Below, piece after piece: positions 7,810-15,992 of a stretch of 21,374 bases of DNA. The notes below the pieces were generated by a model. That model was not told where the DNA came from and did no database searches. It saw only the letters and a list, made by a program, of their open reading frames with translations. Source of the stretch: Candidatus Aminicenantota bacterium (GTDB lineage Bacteria > Acidobacteriota > Aminicenantia > UBA2199); the NCBI GenBank assembly GCA_024644125.1, contig JAHELQ010000013.1, forward strand, positions 3,282 through 24,655. The letters run 5' to 3'. The stretch's first letter is position 1; each line of letters opens with the position of its first letter. The position numbers were made by a program, and so were the translations under genes.

Positions 7810-8732
7810 ATAAGAAGGCCGGCGACACAGCTCAAATACGTTTTAAAGCCCAGGAACACAAATTCGGTAAAAACCAGGTGTACGGAGAAAATGATCTGGT
7901 TTTTACAGTCATCAAAGGCAATGAACTGGATTTTGGGAAAACGTATTACCTGACCAAAAAGAGTATAATGATCGGCAGGGACAAACATGTCGATCTACTA
8001 ATCGAAGACCAGGGAGTCAGCCAGCAGCACTGCAGGGTGGATATCAAAAAATACGATGAAATGGAACTGGTCATCATTACCGATTTAAGCTCCACTAACG
8101 GCACATATGTCAATGGAGAGATGATCCGGCAAGCGGAAATCAATCCCGGAGACCGGATCGAAATCGGTGAAACGATCTTACGCTTCGGTTTCAGTGATGA
8201 AATCGAAGAAGATTACCATGCCAGACTATTTAGTATTGCCACCACAGACTCCCTAACCGGTTTTTTTAATAAACGCTTCATTATGACCGAGTTGGAGAAT
8301 CAGTCCCGCATCGCCAAACGGAACAACCGGATATTCTCTATTTTTCTTCTGGATATCGATAACTTCAAAGAGATCAACGATACTCTGGGCCACATCGCCG
8401 GCGACGATTATTTAAAAAAGATAGCGGAAATTATTCGATCGAGCCTCCGCGAACAGGATCTGGCCGGGCGTTTTGGTGGGGATGAAATTTTGATCATTCT
8501 TCCGGAAACCGACATTTTAGGCGCGATGCAAGTAGCGAATAGAATCAGAGGGGAAATCGGAAAAATCTCCCTCCCTTCCTCTCCCAGACTGGTGAAAGCG
8601 ACTATCAGCGGAGGTATCGGCCAATTCGGCATACATGGAAATTATCCCGAGGTATTATTGAAGAAAACAGACGATGCATTGATGTCGGCGAAACGCCAGG
8701 GGAAAAACCTGGTGGTCGAAGCTGCAGAGTGA
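7806..8732 (+). CDS. FHA-domain diguanylate cyclase (FHA-GGDEF)
   Basis: A 308-residue soluble protein. Residues about 47-128 are an FHA phosphothreonine-binding domain: IGRD (56-59), SQQH (72-75), SSTNGTYVNG (95-104). Residues about 145-305 are a GGDEF domain: DSLTGFFNKR, LLDIDNFKEIND, then GGDEI at 224-228. The signature keeps the catalytic GGDE but has Ile in place of the last Phe. An inhibitory-site motif R215-x2-D218 stands five residues before it, so the enzyme probably makes c-di-GMP and is product-inhibited. The FHA domain suggests control by a Ser/Thr kinase; none is in the window. AGGA (7799-7802) precedes the ATG, inside sucD. The domain calls are secure, activity probable. Confidence 0.93.
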   Translation: MNKKAGDTAQIRFKAQEHKFGKNQVYGENDLVFTVIKGNELDFGKTYYLTKKSIMIGRDKHVDLLIEDQGVSQQHCRVDIKKYDEMELVIITDLSSTNGTYVNGEMIRQAEINPGDRIEIGETILRFGFSDEIEEDYHARLFSIATTDSLTGFFNKRFIMTELENQSRIAKRNNRIFSIFLLDIDNFKEINDTLGHIAGDDYLKKIAEIIRSSLREQDLAGRFGGDEILIILPETDILGAMQVANRIRGEIGKISLPSSPRLVKATISGGIGQFGIHGNYPEVLLKKTDDALMSAKRQGKNLVVEAAE

Positions 8733-8762
8733 CCATCGATGCTGCGTAAAAGTTATTTGAAT

Positions 8763-8768
8763 GGAGGT
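8763..8768 (+). promoter_or_regulatory. Strong ribosome-binding site that sets the start at 8775
   Basis: GGAGGT, 6 bases before ATG 8775. The frame is open from an ATG at 8739, but that one has no ribosome-binding site and would put this sequence inside the gene. Confidence 0.8.
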
Positions 8769-8774
8769 ACTGAA

Positions 8775-9143
8775 ATGAATGAAAAAGGAAAAATCACGAT
8801 TGGGGGACTCATTTTTTTGCTCCTCTTTATATACGGGACATACGCCTCATTTATCTACCTGGGTGCAAAAATCGAGAAATCCCAAATCGCAAACGAAGTA
8901 AAAGATACCATCGGATTACATAGGGGCGGTGATTTTACGGCGGCCAAAGCAAAGGAGGCAATCCAGGAAATTCTTTACAAACGGGATATCATCTTTACCG
9001 AAAAACACGAGAGTCTCGTAGACGTGCAAATCAACCGCCAAATGATCGAATACTATTACACCTTCGAGATCGAGATGGACTTCTTGTTTTTCAAAAAAAG
9101 AATGGTCGTTGAGAATGAAGATAGAATGAGGAGTTATGAATAG
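8775..9143 (+). CDS. Small single-pass membrane protein, function unknown
   Basis: A 122-residue protein with one hydrophobic segment at about residues 8-29 (TIGGLIFLLLFIYGTYASFIYLG), then a soluble domain of about 90 residues rich in charged groups. The first residues are basic, so the soluble part probably faces the periplasm. The start is chosen for the strong GGAGGT before it. The stop overlaps the next gene by 8 bases, so it is translationally coupled to the AI-2E-family membrane protein and may work with it. I do not recognise a family. It resembles the short membrane-anchored hypothetical proteins common in delta-proteobacterial and Acidobacterial genomes only in a general way. Confidence 0.75.
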   Translation: MNEKGKITIGGLIFLLLFIYGTYASFIYLGAKIEKSQIANEVKDTIGLHRGGDFTAAKAKEAIQEILYKRDIIFTEKHESLVDVQINRQMIEYYYTFEIEMDFLFFKKRMVVENEDRMRSYE

Positions 9144-10176
9144 CAGAGACAATGATTTGTCGAGGATCAAAATGTTCCTCGGCTTTATCGTGTTTGTCAT
9201 CTTGATCTTGATATTGAAGGAACTACGCACGATATTCGTGCCCCTTTTCATGGCGTTGCTCCTCTATTTCCTGTTCAATGGAGTAGTCAAACGCCTGACA
9301 TACCTCAAGGTTCCAAAATTTTTGATTCTTTCCTTCCTACTCCTCTTTATCTTTATTGTTTTTTACTTTTCCGGCGTGCTTATTTTCGGCGGCGTAACCT
9401 CATTTATCGACAAATTCCCCGCTTATAGCACCAAAATCACAAGCATGCTCACATCCCTATGGGATCAATTGAAAATCCCGGTGGCAGACGTGAACCATTA
9501 TATCGAGCGCTTTGATTGGGGGCAACCAATCAGCGCGCTCACCACGTTACTGTCCAAAACCTTCGGATCTTTCGCCGTATTTCTAGGCAATTTGGTCCTG
9601 GTCATCATTTTTTTGATGTTTATGCTGGCGGGCCGTACGTCGTTGATGTTACGGGTCAAAAAAGCGTTCAAAGAATCCCAGGCGGACCGATTGATATTTA
9701 TCGTCAACTCAATTGAAAACCACGTTCAACATTACCTGGTGATCAAAATATTCGTCAGCCTGTTAACCGCCATTATCGGAGGTATGATTATTTTCGCCGG
9801 AGGAATCGATTTCGTCGTCTTCTCCGCCGTCTTAATATTTGTCCTAAATTTTATTCCGAATATCGGATCGATTATTGCGACTGTATTCCCAGTCTTGATC
9901 GGTTTGATAAACTACGGCCTCTCCATCAGAGTGCTGTTGGTGGGAGCGGGCCTGATCCTCACGCAGATGATCATCGGCAACGTTGTTGAGCCGAAAATCA
10001 CAGGTAAAAACCTGAACCTATCCCCGATCGTCATTCTAATCTCATTGGTTCTCTGGGGTTGGCTATGGGGAATAACAGGGATGATTATGGCGGTGCCCCT
10101 GACCAGCGCCATGAAAATCATATTCGAACACATAGAGATACTCAAACCCATTGCGAGCCTGATCAGCGCTGAATAG
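9136..10176 (+). CDS. AI-2E family transporter-like membrane protein
   Basis: A 346-residue polytopic protein with the family's usual length. Hydrophobic segments occur at about residues 12-60, 64-90, 145-170 and as a long cluster from about 205 to 335. Family motifs include FIPNIGSIIATVFPV, then NVVEPKITGKNLNLSP, then GWLWGITGMIMAVPL, which identify the TqsA/PerM/YdiK (PF01594) family. Members export autoinducer-2 or act as Na+/H+ exchangers, and the substrate cannot be told from sequence. GAGGAG (9128-9133) precedes the ATG. It is the last gene of the plus-strand run and its stop lies 2 bases from the stop of dnaE on the other strand. Confidence 0.92.
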   Translation: MNSRDNDLSRIKMFLGFIVFVILILILKELRTIFVPLFMALLLYFLFNGVVKRLTYLKVPKFLILSFLLLFIFIVFYFSGVLIFGGVTSFIDKFPAYSTKITSMLTSLWDQLKIPVADVNHYIERFDWGQPISALTTLLSKTFGSFAVFLGNLVLVIIFLMFMLAGRTSLMLRVKKAFKESQADRLIFIVNSIENHVQHYLVIKIFVSLLTAIIGGMIIFAGGIDFVVFSAVLIFVLNFIPNIGSIIATVFPVLIGLINYGLSIRVLLVGAGLILTQMIIGNVVEPKITGKNLNLSPIVILISLVLWGWLWGITGMIMAVPLTSAMKIIFEHIEILKPIASLISAE

Positions 10177-10178
10177 AA

Positions 10179-13100
10179 TCAATAGACAATTTCAACCGAG
10201 TCCTCGCCGGTCAGGATTTCAATATCTTTCTTCATGGCCACAGTAGCCTTGAGGCCGGCGTTTTCCGGGCAGCCAATGATCGTCTTGTAACCGTCTTCTT
10301 TATAGATTTCCACTGAGTAGGGAACCGAATCCGCGTGCTCCCCCAGCTTTTTGCGCAATTTTTCGTTGAACTTCGCGTTCAATTGACTGTATTTTATCTT
10401 TATCACCACTTTTTTCGCTTTCCGCTTCAAAAAACTTTCCAATTCCGTAATATTTTCCAGATACAGATTCGGAATGGAATCATCATTGTCGGGCAACATC
10501 GCTTCCAATAAATAGGGGAAATCCATTTTGATTTCGTCTTTAATATCGTCCCAGGCAAGCCTGCTTCCGTTTTGGCGGGAATACATATTGCCGTTTGTCC
10601 TTTTTTTGCTGTTGAAAACCAATACCTTGATGCGCCCTGTCAGATCTTCGAAAAACAATTCCCCGTAAAAATCGCCGCGTTTGGATTTTCTCTGCTTAAT
10701 CTCCGTAATGACCCCACCGAGTTTTACCTTTTCACCTTTAAAATCTTTGATCTGTGAAATGGTGGTGTTGGAAACCTTGCCGATTTCCTCCTGATATTTT
10801 TCAACCGGGTTATGACTGATATAAATGCCAGCCACCTCCTTTTCACCTTTGATCATGTCGGACTCCGTCCACTCAGGTTGCCCCAGGTAGAATGCCGGAA
10901 CAGCAATATTCGAGATCCCTTCCTCCCTCGCGAAAAGCGACAGTTGTTGTTTATCGCGATTGCTCTGTATAGCCACCGCCTGTTTGATCACATCCTCGAC
11001 GCTGTTGAACAAGGCGCAACGCTTCATATTGAAGCAATCCATCGCTCCCGATTTAACGAGACTTTCAATGACCGATTTATTCACTTTGGTTAAATCGATA
11101 CGTTCGATGAAATCAGAATAATCTTTGTATGGCCCCCCCTGGTCTCTACTGGTAATAATGCTGCTTATAGCAGTGCCGCCGACATTCTTCAGCCCCTTCA
11201 ATCCAAAACGAATGGCGGTGGGACTTTCAACCCTGAAACTTTCGAAGCTTCTATTGATATCCGGAGGGAGAACATCGATCCCCATTTTTTTACTTTCGGA
11301 GATATACTGGATTACCTTGGAAGTGGTCGTGGTTTTATCCGATTCATTGGTTAGGTGAGCCGACATGAAATAAACCGGGAAATGGGCTTTCAAATAGGCG
11401 GTCTGGTATGCCAGGTAGGCGTAAGCGGTGGAATGTGATTTGTTGAAGCCATACTCCGCGAATGTGCTCATCTGGCTGAACAATTCCGCCACGTTCTTCT
11501 TCTCGAATCCTTTTTTCTGAGCGCCGGCGGTAAATTCTTTTTCCAGGGCCGGAAGCTTATGCACCTGCTTTTTCCCCATGATCTTACGCATCTCGTCCGC
11601 TTTACTCATGGAAAAACCGGCGATAATGACCGAAATCCTCATGACCTGCTCCTGGAACACAATGATGCCGTATGTATCTTCCAGTGTATCCTTGAGTTCC
11701 GGGAAAAGAAAGGTAACCTCCTCCTGCCCCAGCTTACGCTTCACATACAAATCCGCCATTCCGGAACCCAACGGACCGGGCCGGTACAACGCGTTTAGAA
11801 CAATCAAATCTTCAATTCGCTGGGGCCTGGAGCGTTTCAGATAATCACGCATTCCCGAACTTTCAAATTGGAAGATACCGTCGGTGTCTCCCGCCTGAAA
11901 TATATTATAGGTCTTTTTATCGGACAACGAAATTTTATCCAGGTCGATCTCGATTCCCTCTACCGTTTTCACTTCATTGAGGATATTTTTTATAATGGTA
12001 AGGGTTTTCAAACCCAGTATATCCATTTTAAGAAGGCCAATCTCTTCGACTTCTTCCTTCTCGAACTGGGTGACGATATCATCTCTGGTTTTATATAGCG
12101 GCATGAATTCCGTCAATTTTTTAGGGGCAATCACGACGCCGGCCGCATGCATCGATGTATGGCGGACATTGTTCTCCAATTTCAACGCAAAATCGATCAA
12201 CTCCAACGCCTTTTCGGTGCGCTTGACCTCTTTGACCAATTCTTCGTTTCCATCGATTTCCGCCTTCAGTTTGACCTTCGGCCCATCGGGAATCAACTTA
12301 GCCAATTTGTTGACATTACTGAGGGGAATCTCAAGTACCCGGCCGATATCCCGGATCGCCATCTTGGCCTTCATTTTACCAAAGGTCACAATTTGACAAA
12401 CACTCTCCTCGCCGTACTTTTCGCGAATATATTCAATGATTTGATCGCGCCCTTCGGTATCAAAATCAATGTCGATATCAGGCATGGAGACTCTTTCGGG
12501 ATTCAGAAACCGTTCAAAAATAAGATCGTAATCCAGAGGATCGATCTTGGTAATATTCATCATATAGGCCACAAGGCTGCCCACAACCGAACCTCTCCCA
12601 GGGCCTACGGGGATTTCCCGCTCAATGGCGAAACGGATGATATCCCACACAATGAGAAAATATCCGGGAAACCCCATTTCCCTGATTTTTTCGATCTCAT
12701 AGCGGAGGCGCTCCTCATAATCGGCAATAGTGAGCTTTTTGCCTTTGAGAAGCGCGCGCTTCTGCTCCAATCCTTGCCAGCAGATTTTCTCGAAATACCC
12801 ATCGATGGTCATCTCGCCCGGCGGCTTGAATTCCGGCAAAAAATACTTCCCCAACTTGAATTCAAAATTGCATCTCGACGCGATGTCCATCGTGATGTCG
12901 ATGCAGCCGGGGATATGGTCGAACAGCGCCCTCATCTCCTGGCTGGACTTTAGAAACATCTCATCAGACTCTTTTTTCATCGCCCTATCGGGATTGGACA
13001 ATACATCGTTGGTTTGCAGGCAAATCAATATTTCGCGGGCATCCGAGTCTTCCTTGTTCAAGTAGTGAACATCATTTGTAGCGACAATAGGGATGGACAG

Positions 13101-13691
13101 ATCCCTACCCAATTGAACCAATTGGGGGATAACCGCCTCTTGCTGCTCCATAAAATGATTCTGTATCTCGAGATAATAATTTTCCTTAAATACATCCCGG
13201 TACCATTTGGCCGCCTCGTACGCCTTGTCTTCACGCCCCCCCAGGAAACAGTATGGGATCTCTCCTTGAATGCAAGCCGAGAGAACGATGAGTCCGTCCT
13301 TGTGCTTCTCTAGAAGCGCCTTGTCCACCCTCGGCCTACGATAGAATCCCCTGGTAAACGATAGGGTGATTAATTCCGAAAGATTGCGATACCCCTGGTC
13401 ATTCTTTACCAGAACCACCAGATGGTGATAATTGAGCTCGTTGCTCTTCCTGTCGGGCTTGTCCAGCATCGACTCGGGAGCGACATACAACTCCGAACCG
13501 ATAATCGGCTTGATTTCGTTTTTTCTGGCGTTTTTATAAAAATTGACCGCCCCAAGAATATTACCGTGATCGGTCAGGGCGACCGCGGGCATATTGAGTT
13601 CTTTCACCCGCTGTATCAACGAGTCGATCTTCAAACACGAATCCAGGAGGCTGAATTCCGAATGTAGATGAAGATGGACAAAATTTTTCAT
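10179..13691 (-). CDS. dnaE: DNA polymerase III alpha subunit (DnaE1 type)
   Basis: A 1170-residue replicative polymerase close to the usual DnaE1 length. Residues 1 to about 270 are the PHP domain (HLHLHSEFSLLDS, LTDHGN). The palm carries PDIDIDF at 404-410, with D405 and D407 as the metal-binding pair, and D557 in KMDILGLKTLT as the third catalytic Asp. GPGRGSVVGSL (363-373) is the usual primer/nucleotide region. An OB-fold lies at about 985-1027 (VKLGGVITEIKQRKSKRGDFYG). There is no intein and no PolC-type exonuclease insertion. It follows guaA by 28 bases, so the two are probably co-transcribed. The sequence before its ATG (TTTTTTAAGA) has hardly any Shine-Dalgarno sequence. Confidence 0.97.
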   Translation of the reverse strand: MKNFVHLHLHSEFSLLDSCLKIDSLIQRVKELNMPAVALTDHGNILGAVNFYKNARKNEIKPIIGSELYVAPESMLDKPDRKSNELNYHHLVVLVKNDQGYRNLSELITLSFTRGFYRRPRVDKALLEKHKDGLIVLSACIQGEIPYCFLGGREDKAYEAAKWYRDVFKENYYLEIQNHFMEQQEAVIPQLVQLGRDLSIPIVATNDVHYLNKEDSDAREILICLQTNDVLSNPDRAMKKESDEMFLKSSQEMRALFDHIPGCIDITMDIASRCNFEFKLGKYFLPEFKPPGEMTIDGYFEKICWQGLEQKRALLKGKKLTIADYEERLRYEIEKIREMGFPGYFLIVWDIIRFAIEREIPVGPGRGSVVGSLVAYMMNITKIDPLDYDLIFERFLNPERVSMPDIDIDFDTEGRDQIIEYIREKYGEESVCQIVTFGKMKAKMAIRDIGRVLEIPLSNVNKLAKLIPDGPKVKLKAEIDGNEELVKEVKRTEKALELIDFALKLENNVRHTSMHAAGVVIAPKKLTEFMPLYKTRDDIVTQFEKEEVEEIGLLKMDILGLKTLTIIKNILNEVKTVEGIEIDLDKISLSDKKTYNIFQAGDTDGIFQFESSGMRDYLKRSRPQRIEDLIVLNALYRPGPLGSGMADLYVKRKLGQEEVTFLFPELKDTLEDTYGIIVFQEQVMRISVIIAGFSMSKADEMRKIMGKKQVHKLPALEKEFTAGAQKKGFEKKNVAELFSQMSTFAEYGFNKSHSTAYAYLAYQTAYLKAHFPVYFMSAHLTNESDKTTTTSKVIQYISESKKMGIDVLPPDINRSFESFRVESPTAIRFGLKGLKNVGGTAISSIITSRDQGGPYKDYSDFIERIDLTKVNKSVIESLVKSGAMDCFNMKRCALFNSVEDVIKQAVAIQSNRDKQQLSLFAREEGISNIAVPAFYLGQPEWTESDMIKGEKEVAGIYISHNPVEKYQEEIGKVSNTTISQIKDFKGEKVKLGGVITEIKQRKSKRGDFYGELFFEDLTGRIKVLVFNSKKRTNGNMYSRQNGSRLAWDDIKDEIKMDFPYLLEAMLPDNDDSIPNLYLENITELESFLKRKAKKVVIKIKYSQLNAKFNEKLRKKLGEHADSVPYSVEIYKEDGYKTIIGCPENAGLKATVAMKKDIEILTGEDSVEIVY

Positions 13692-13719
13692 TCTTAAAAA
13701 ACAAGGAAAATCAAGACAC

Positions 13720-15261
13720 TCACTCCCATTCGATTGTCCCTGGAGGTTTGGAGGTAATGTCGTAGGCTACGCGGTTAATACCTTTCACTTCATTGACGAT
13801 CCGGTTGGCAACTCTCTTTAGAAACTCGTTGGGCGCGGGATACCAGTCGGCGGTCATACCGTCGATACTTTCGACAATTCGCACCACAGCGACATTCTCG
13901 TAAGTCCGCAAGTCTCCCATCACTCCGACGCTCTTTACCGGCAGCAATACAGTAAAAGCTTGCCAGACATCATCGTAAATATTGAATCGGTGAAGTTCTT
14001 CCACCATAATCGCATCCGCTTCCTGAAGAATGCGAATTTTTTTTGCGCTGACAGCGCCCAGAATCCGTACTGCCAGGCCGGGGCCGGGGAAAGGATGGCG
14101 GCCCACAAACTCCGGGTCCAGTCCCAATTCCCTACCGATTTCCCGGACTTCGTCCTTGAACAATTCACGGAATGGTTCCACCAATTTCCAGTTCATCTTC
14201 TCAGGCAATCCGCCCACATTGTGATGACTTTTTATCTTGGCCGCGGGTCCATTCACCGACACTGATTCGATCACGTCGGGGTATAGGGTACCCTGGGCGA
14301 AATAGTTGACTTTTCCAACTTTATCTTCGACGCCGCTGAACGTATCGATAAATGTTGCGCCGATGATTTTTCTCTTCCGCTCAGGAGAACGGACATGTCT
14401 CAATTTTTCTAGAAAAACCGGACCTGCCTCTATCCCCACGACGTTCAGATGCAGTTGTTTCGTGAACTTTTCCATCAAATCCACAAATTCGTTTTTCCTC
14501 AAAAGACCAGTATCCACAAACACCGGAATCAATTGATCGCCGATAGCCTCCCGCAACAACATGGCGAGAACCGTCGAATCCACCCCGCCGCTCAGTCCGA
14601 GAATAACTTTTTCCGTCCCAACTTCCCGGCGAATCCTATCAATGGCTGATTTAATAAAATTTTCCATATTCCAATCAGGGGAAAGTCCCGCGATATCGAA
14701 CAGGAAATTTGACAGCAACTTTTTCCCCTCTTCGGTATGTACCACCTCAGGGTGAAACTGAACGCCGTATACACGGCGTTTGTCGGATTCGATGACGGCG
14801 ATTTCGCTATTCTCCGTTCGCCCGGTTACATTAAAATCTTCCGGGAATTGGGTAATCTTGTCGCCATGACTCATCCATACTCTGGAATGTTGGATAATAT
14901 CTCGCAAAAGGCGGCTCGAGGAGCCTTCGATGATCTCGAGTCTGGACAAACCATACTCGCGACTGGCGGCACCCTCCACCTTCATATTGGAAAGGTTCGC
15001 AATCAATTGCAGTCCATAACAAATCCCCAGGACCGGTACTCCCAATTGAAGTATTTCTTTGTCTACTTTTGGGGATTTTTTTTCATACACACTGGAGGGC
15101 CCTCCAGAGAGGATAACCGCGCCCGGCCGAAAATCCCGGATTTTTTGAAAATCTTCATTGAAGGGGAATATTTCGCAATATACCTTCAATTCCCGGACCC
15201 TTCGAGCGATCAATTTTGTATATTGAGATCCAAAATCTAAGATTAATACTCTGTTTTTCAT
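13720..15261 (-). CDS. guaA: GMP synthase (glutamine-hydrolysing)
   Basis: A 513-residue enzyme of normal length. The N-terminal class-I glutamine amidotransferase has C81 in GICYGLQL and H170/E172 in QFHPEVVH. The ATP-pyrophosphatase domain follows with the P-loop SGGVDS at 224-229. The C-terminal dimerisation domain ends in KPPGTIEWE, the family's invariant end. It converts XMP, glutamine and ATP to GMP. It is the first gene of a guaA-dnaE pair. A TTGCTG-17-TAAAAT promoter ends only 5 bases before the ATG, so the mRNA may be leaderless; no good ribosome-binding site is seen. Confidence 0.98.
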   Translation of the reverse strand: MKNRVLILDFGSQYTKLIARRVRELKVYCEIFPFNEDFQKIRDFRPGAVILSGGPSSVYEKKSPKVDKEILQLGVPVLGICYGLQLIANLSNMKVEGAASREYGLSRLEIIEGSSSRLLRDIIQHSRVWMSHGDKITQFPEDFNVTGRTENSEIAVIESDKRRVYGVQFHPEVVHTEEGKKLLSNFLFDIAGLSPDWNMENFIKSAIDRIRREVGTEKVILGLSGGVDSTVLAMLLREAIGDQLIPVFVDTGLLRKNEFVDLMEKFTKQLHLNVVGIEAGPVFLEKLRHVRSPERKRKIIGATFIDTFSGVEDKVGKVNYFAQGTLYPDVIESVSVNGPAAKIKSHHNVGGLPEKMNWKLVEPFRELFKDEVREIGRELGLDPEFVGRHPFPGPGLAVRILGAVSAKKIRILQEADAIMVEELHRFNIYDDVWQAFTVLLPVKSVGVMGDLRTYENVAVVRIVESIDGMTADWYPAPNEFLKRVANRIVNEVKGINRVAYDITSKPPGTIEWE

Positions 15262-15266
15262 TTTAA

Positions 15267-15295
15267 ATTTTACCCGAATAGAACCGTTCCAGCAA
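15267..15295 (-). promoter_or_regulatory. Candidate promoter of guaA-dnaE
   Basis: On the minus strand TTGCTG (15295-15290), a 17-base spacer, TAAAAT (15272-15267), then TTAAA and the ATG at 15261. The expected start of transcription coincides with the ATG. The -10 box matches consensus at 5 of 6 positions; the -35 box only at 3. Confidence 0.4.
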
Positions 15296-15317
15296 GGAAA
15301 AAATAATAAAAAATTTC

Positions 15318-15336
15318 TCTAAAAATTTATTTTAGA
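15318..15336 (-). terminator. Weak terminator-like hairpin at the end of the DUF4388 gene
   Basis: TCTAAAA (15318-15324) and TTTTAGA (15330-15336) form a perfect 7-bp stem around a 5-base loop that includes the stop codon 15329-15327. On the minus strand a T-rich stretch follows (about 15316-15298). The stem has a single G-C pair, so stability is low. Confidence 0.3.
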
Positions 15337-15866
15337 CTTAATAGCCCCGAAGCTAACATTCCAAAAATAATGCGGGAGGTATCATAAATATTGATCCCGG
15401 TATGTTGCGAAATTTCAGCGATACTTTTTAGCCCGTCTATTTTCGAAATCACAATCCATTCCAGAGTAGAAAGCGATATTTTTCTTCTCTCGCCGCGATC
15501 GATTTCATTGAACACAGGAATTGAGTCAACAGAACCAATTTTTTTTCTGAGGAGCTTCCATTCATCGATTCTTCGGGCCGCTTCCATCAGCAAAGATGTT
15601 ACCGATCTTGTGATGGATTTTTCGACTTCAAAATCGCTTTCTTCGAACAGGAAGTCCCCTTTTTCCCAGGAGATCATTGTAAATAAAGCATCTTCTCCGG
15701 AAAAATGTTCGGCTTCGGCGTGAATGATTTCTCCCTTCACGACGTAAATATACCCATTCTCCTCATCATCCTTAGACAGGATAAAGCGGCCGCTTTGTTT
15801 AGAGTTGGCGACTAATTGCATAATGTCGGCAAGATTAATTGATTCTATCGATCCTTTTAAACTCAT
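15327..15866 (-). CDS. DUF4388 (PatA-like N-terminal) domain protein
   Basis: A 179-residue soluble protein. Residues about 1-95 match DUF4388: MSLKGSIESINLADIMQLV, SGRFILS, then YIYVVKGEIIHAEAEHFSGEDAL and WEKGDFLFEE. The last 50 residues (LSTLEWIVISKIDGLKSIAEISQHTG ... IIFGMLASGLLSL) resemble a winged-helix domain often attached to DUF4388. Proteins of this kind occur in gliding, GTPase and response-regulator signalling in Myxococcota, Acidobacteria and Cyanobacteria; the biochemical role is not established. It stands alone behind a strong sigma70 promoter with a short leader and only a weak ribosome-binding site (AAGAAGAGAAG). No MglA-type GTPase is near. Confidence 0.8.
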   Translation of the reverse strand: MSLKGSIESINLADIMQLVANSKQSGRFILSKDDEENGYIYVVKGEIIHAEAEHFSGEDALFTMISWEKGDFLFEESDFEVEKSITRSVTSLLMEAARRIDEWKLLRKKIGSVDSIPVFNEIDRGERRKISLSTLEWIVISKIDGLKSIAEISQHTGINIYDTSRIIFGMLASGLLSLK

Positions 15867-15899
15867 GGCATACTTCTCTTCTTATTATTCAAATCAAAT

Positions 15900-15927
15900 A
15901 TTATAAGGTTTTATATCGGTTTGTCAA
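15900..15927 (-). promoter_or_regulatory. Near-consensus sigma70 promoter of the DUF4388 gene
   Basis: On the minus strand TTGACA (15927-15922), a 16-base spacer and TATAAT (15905-15900). Both hexamers are perfect. Transcription would start near 15893 and give a leader of about 26 bases. Confidence 0.7.
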
Positions 15928-15992
15928 GAGAGGGAAGCTATTTTTATTTCACAATTTCGCCGAAAACACTTATTATACCTTAGTCAAAACAA

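Noticed and set aside
8739..8774. Upstream ATG (8739) as the start of the small membrane protein
   Set aside because: There is no ribosome-binding site before it, whereas GGAGGT at 8763-8768 precedes ATG 8775, which also gives a more typical membrane-anchor N-terminus.
12147..12953. A 268-codon open frame on the plus strand opposite dnaE
   Set aside because: It lies wholly antisense to conserved dnaE coding sequence, has no ribosome-binding site or recognisable domain, and its composition follows from the dnaE codons.
10179..13691. Intein or fused exonuclease in dnaE
   Set aside because: Length and order of motifs are those of ordinary DnaE1; no extra block is present.
15930..15992. Terminator for the permease gene
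   Set aside because: Only a very short stem-like stretch is visible on the minus strand and no T-run follows; I could not support a call.
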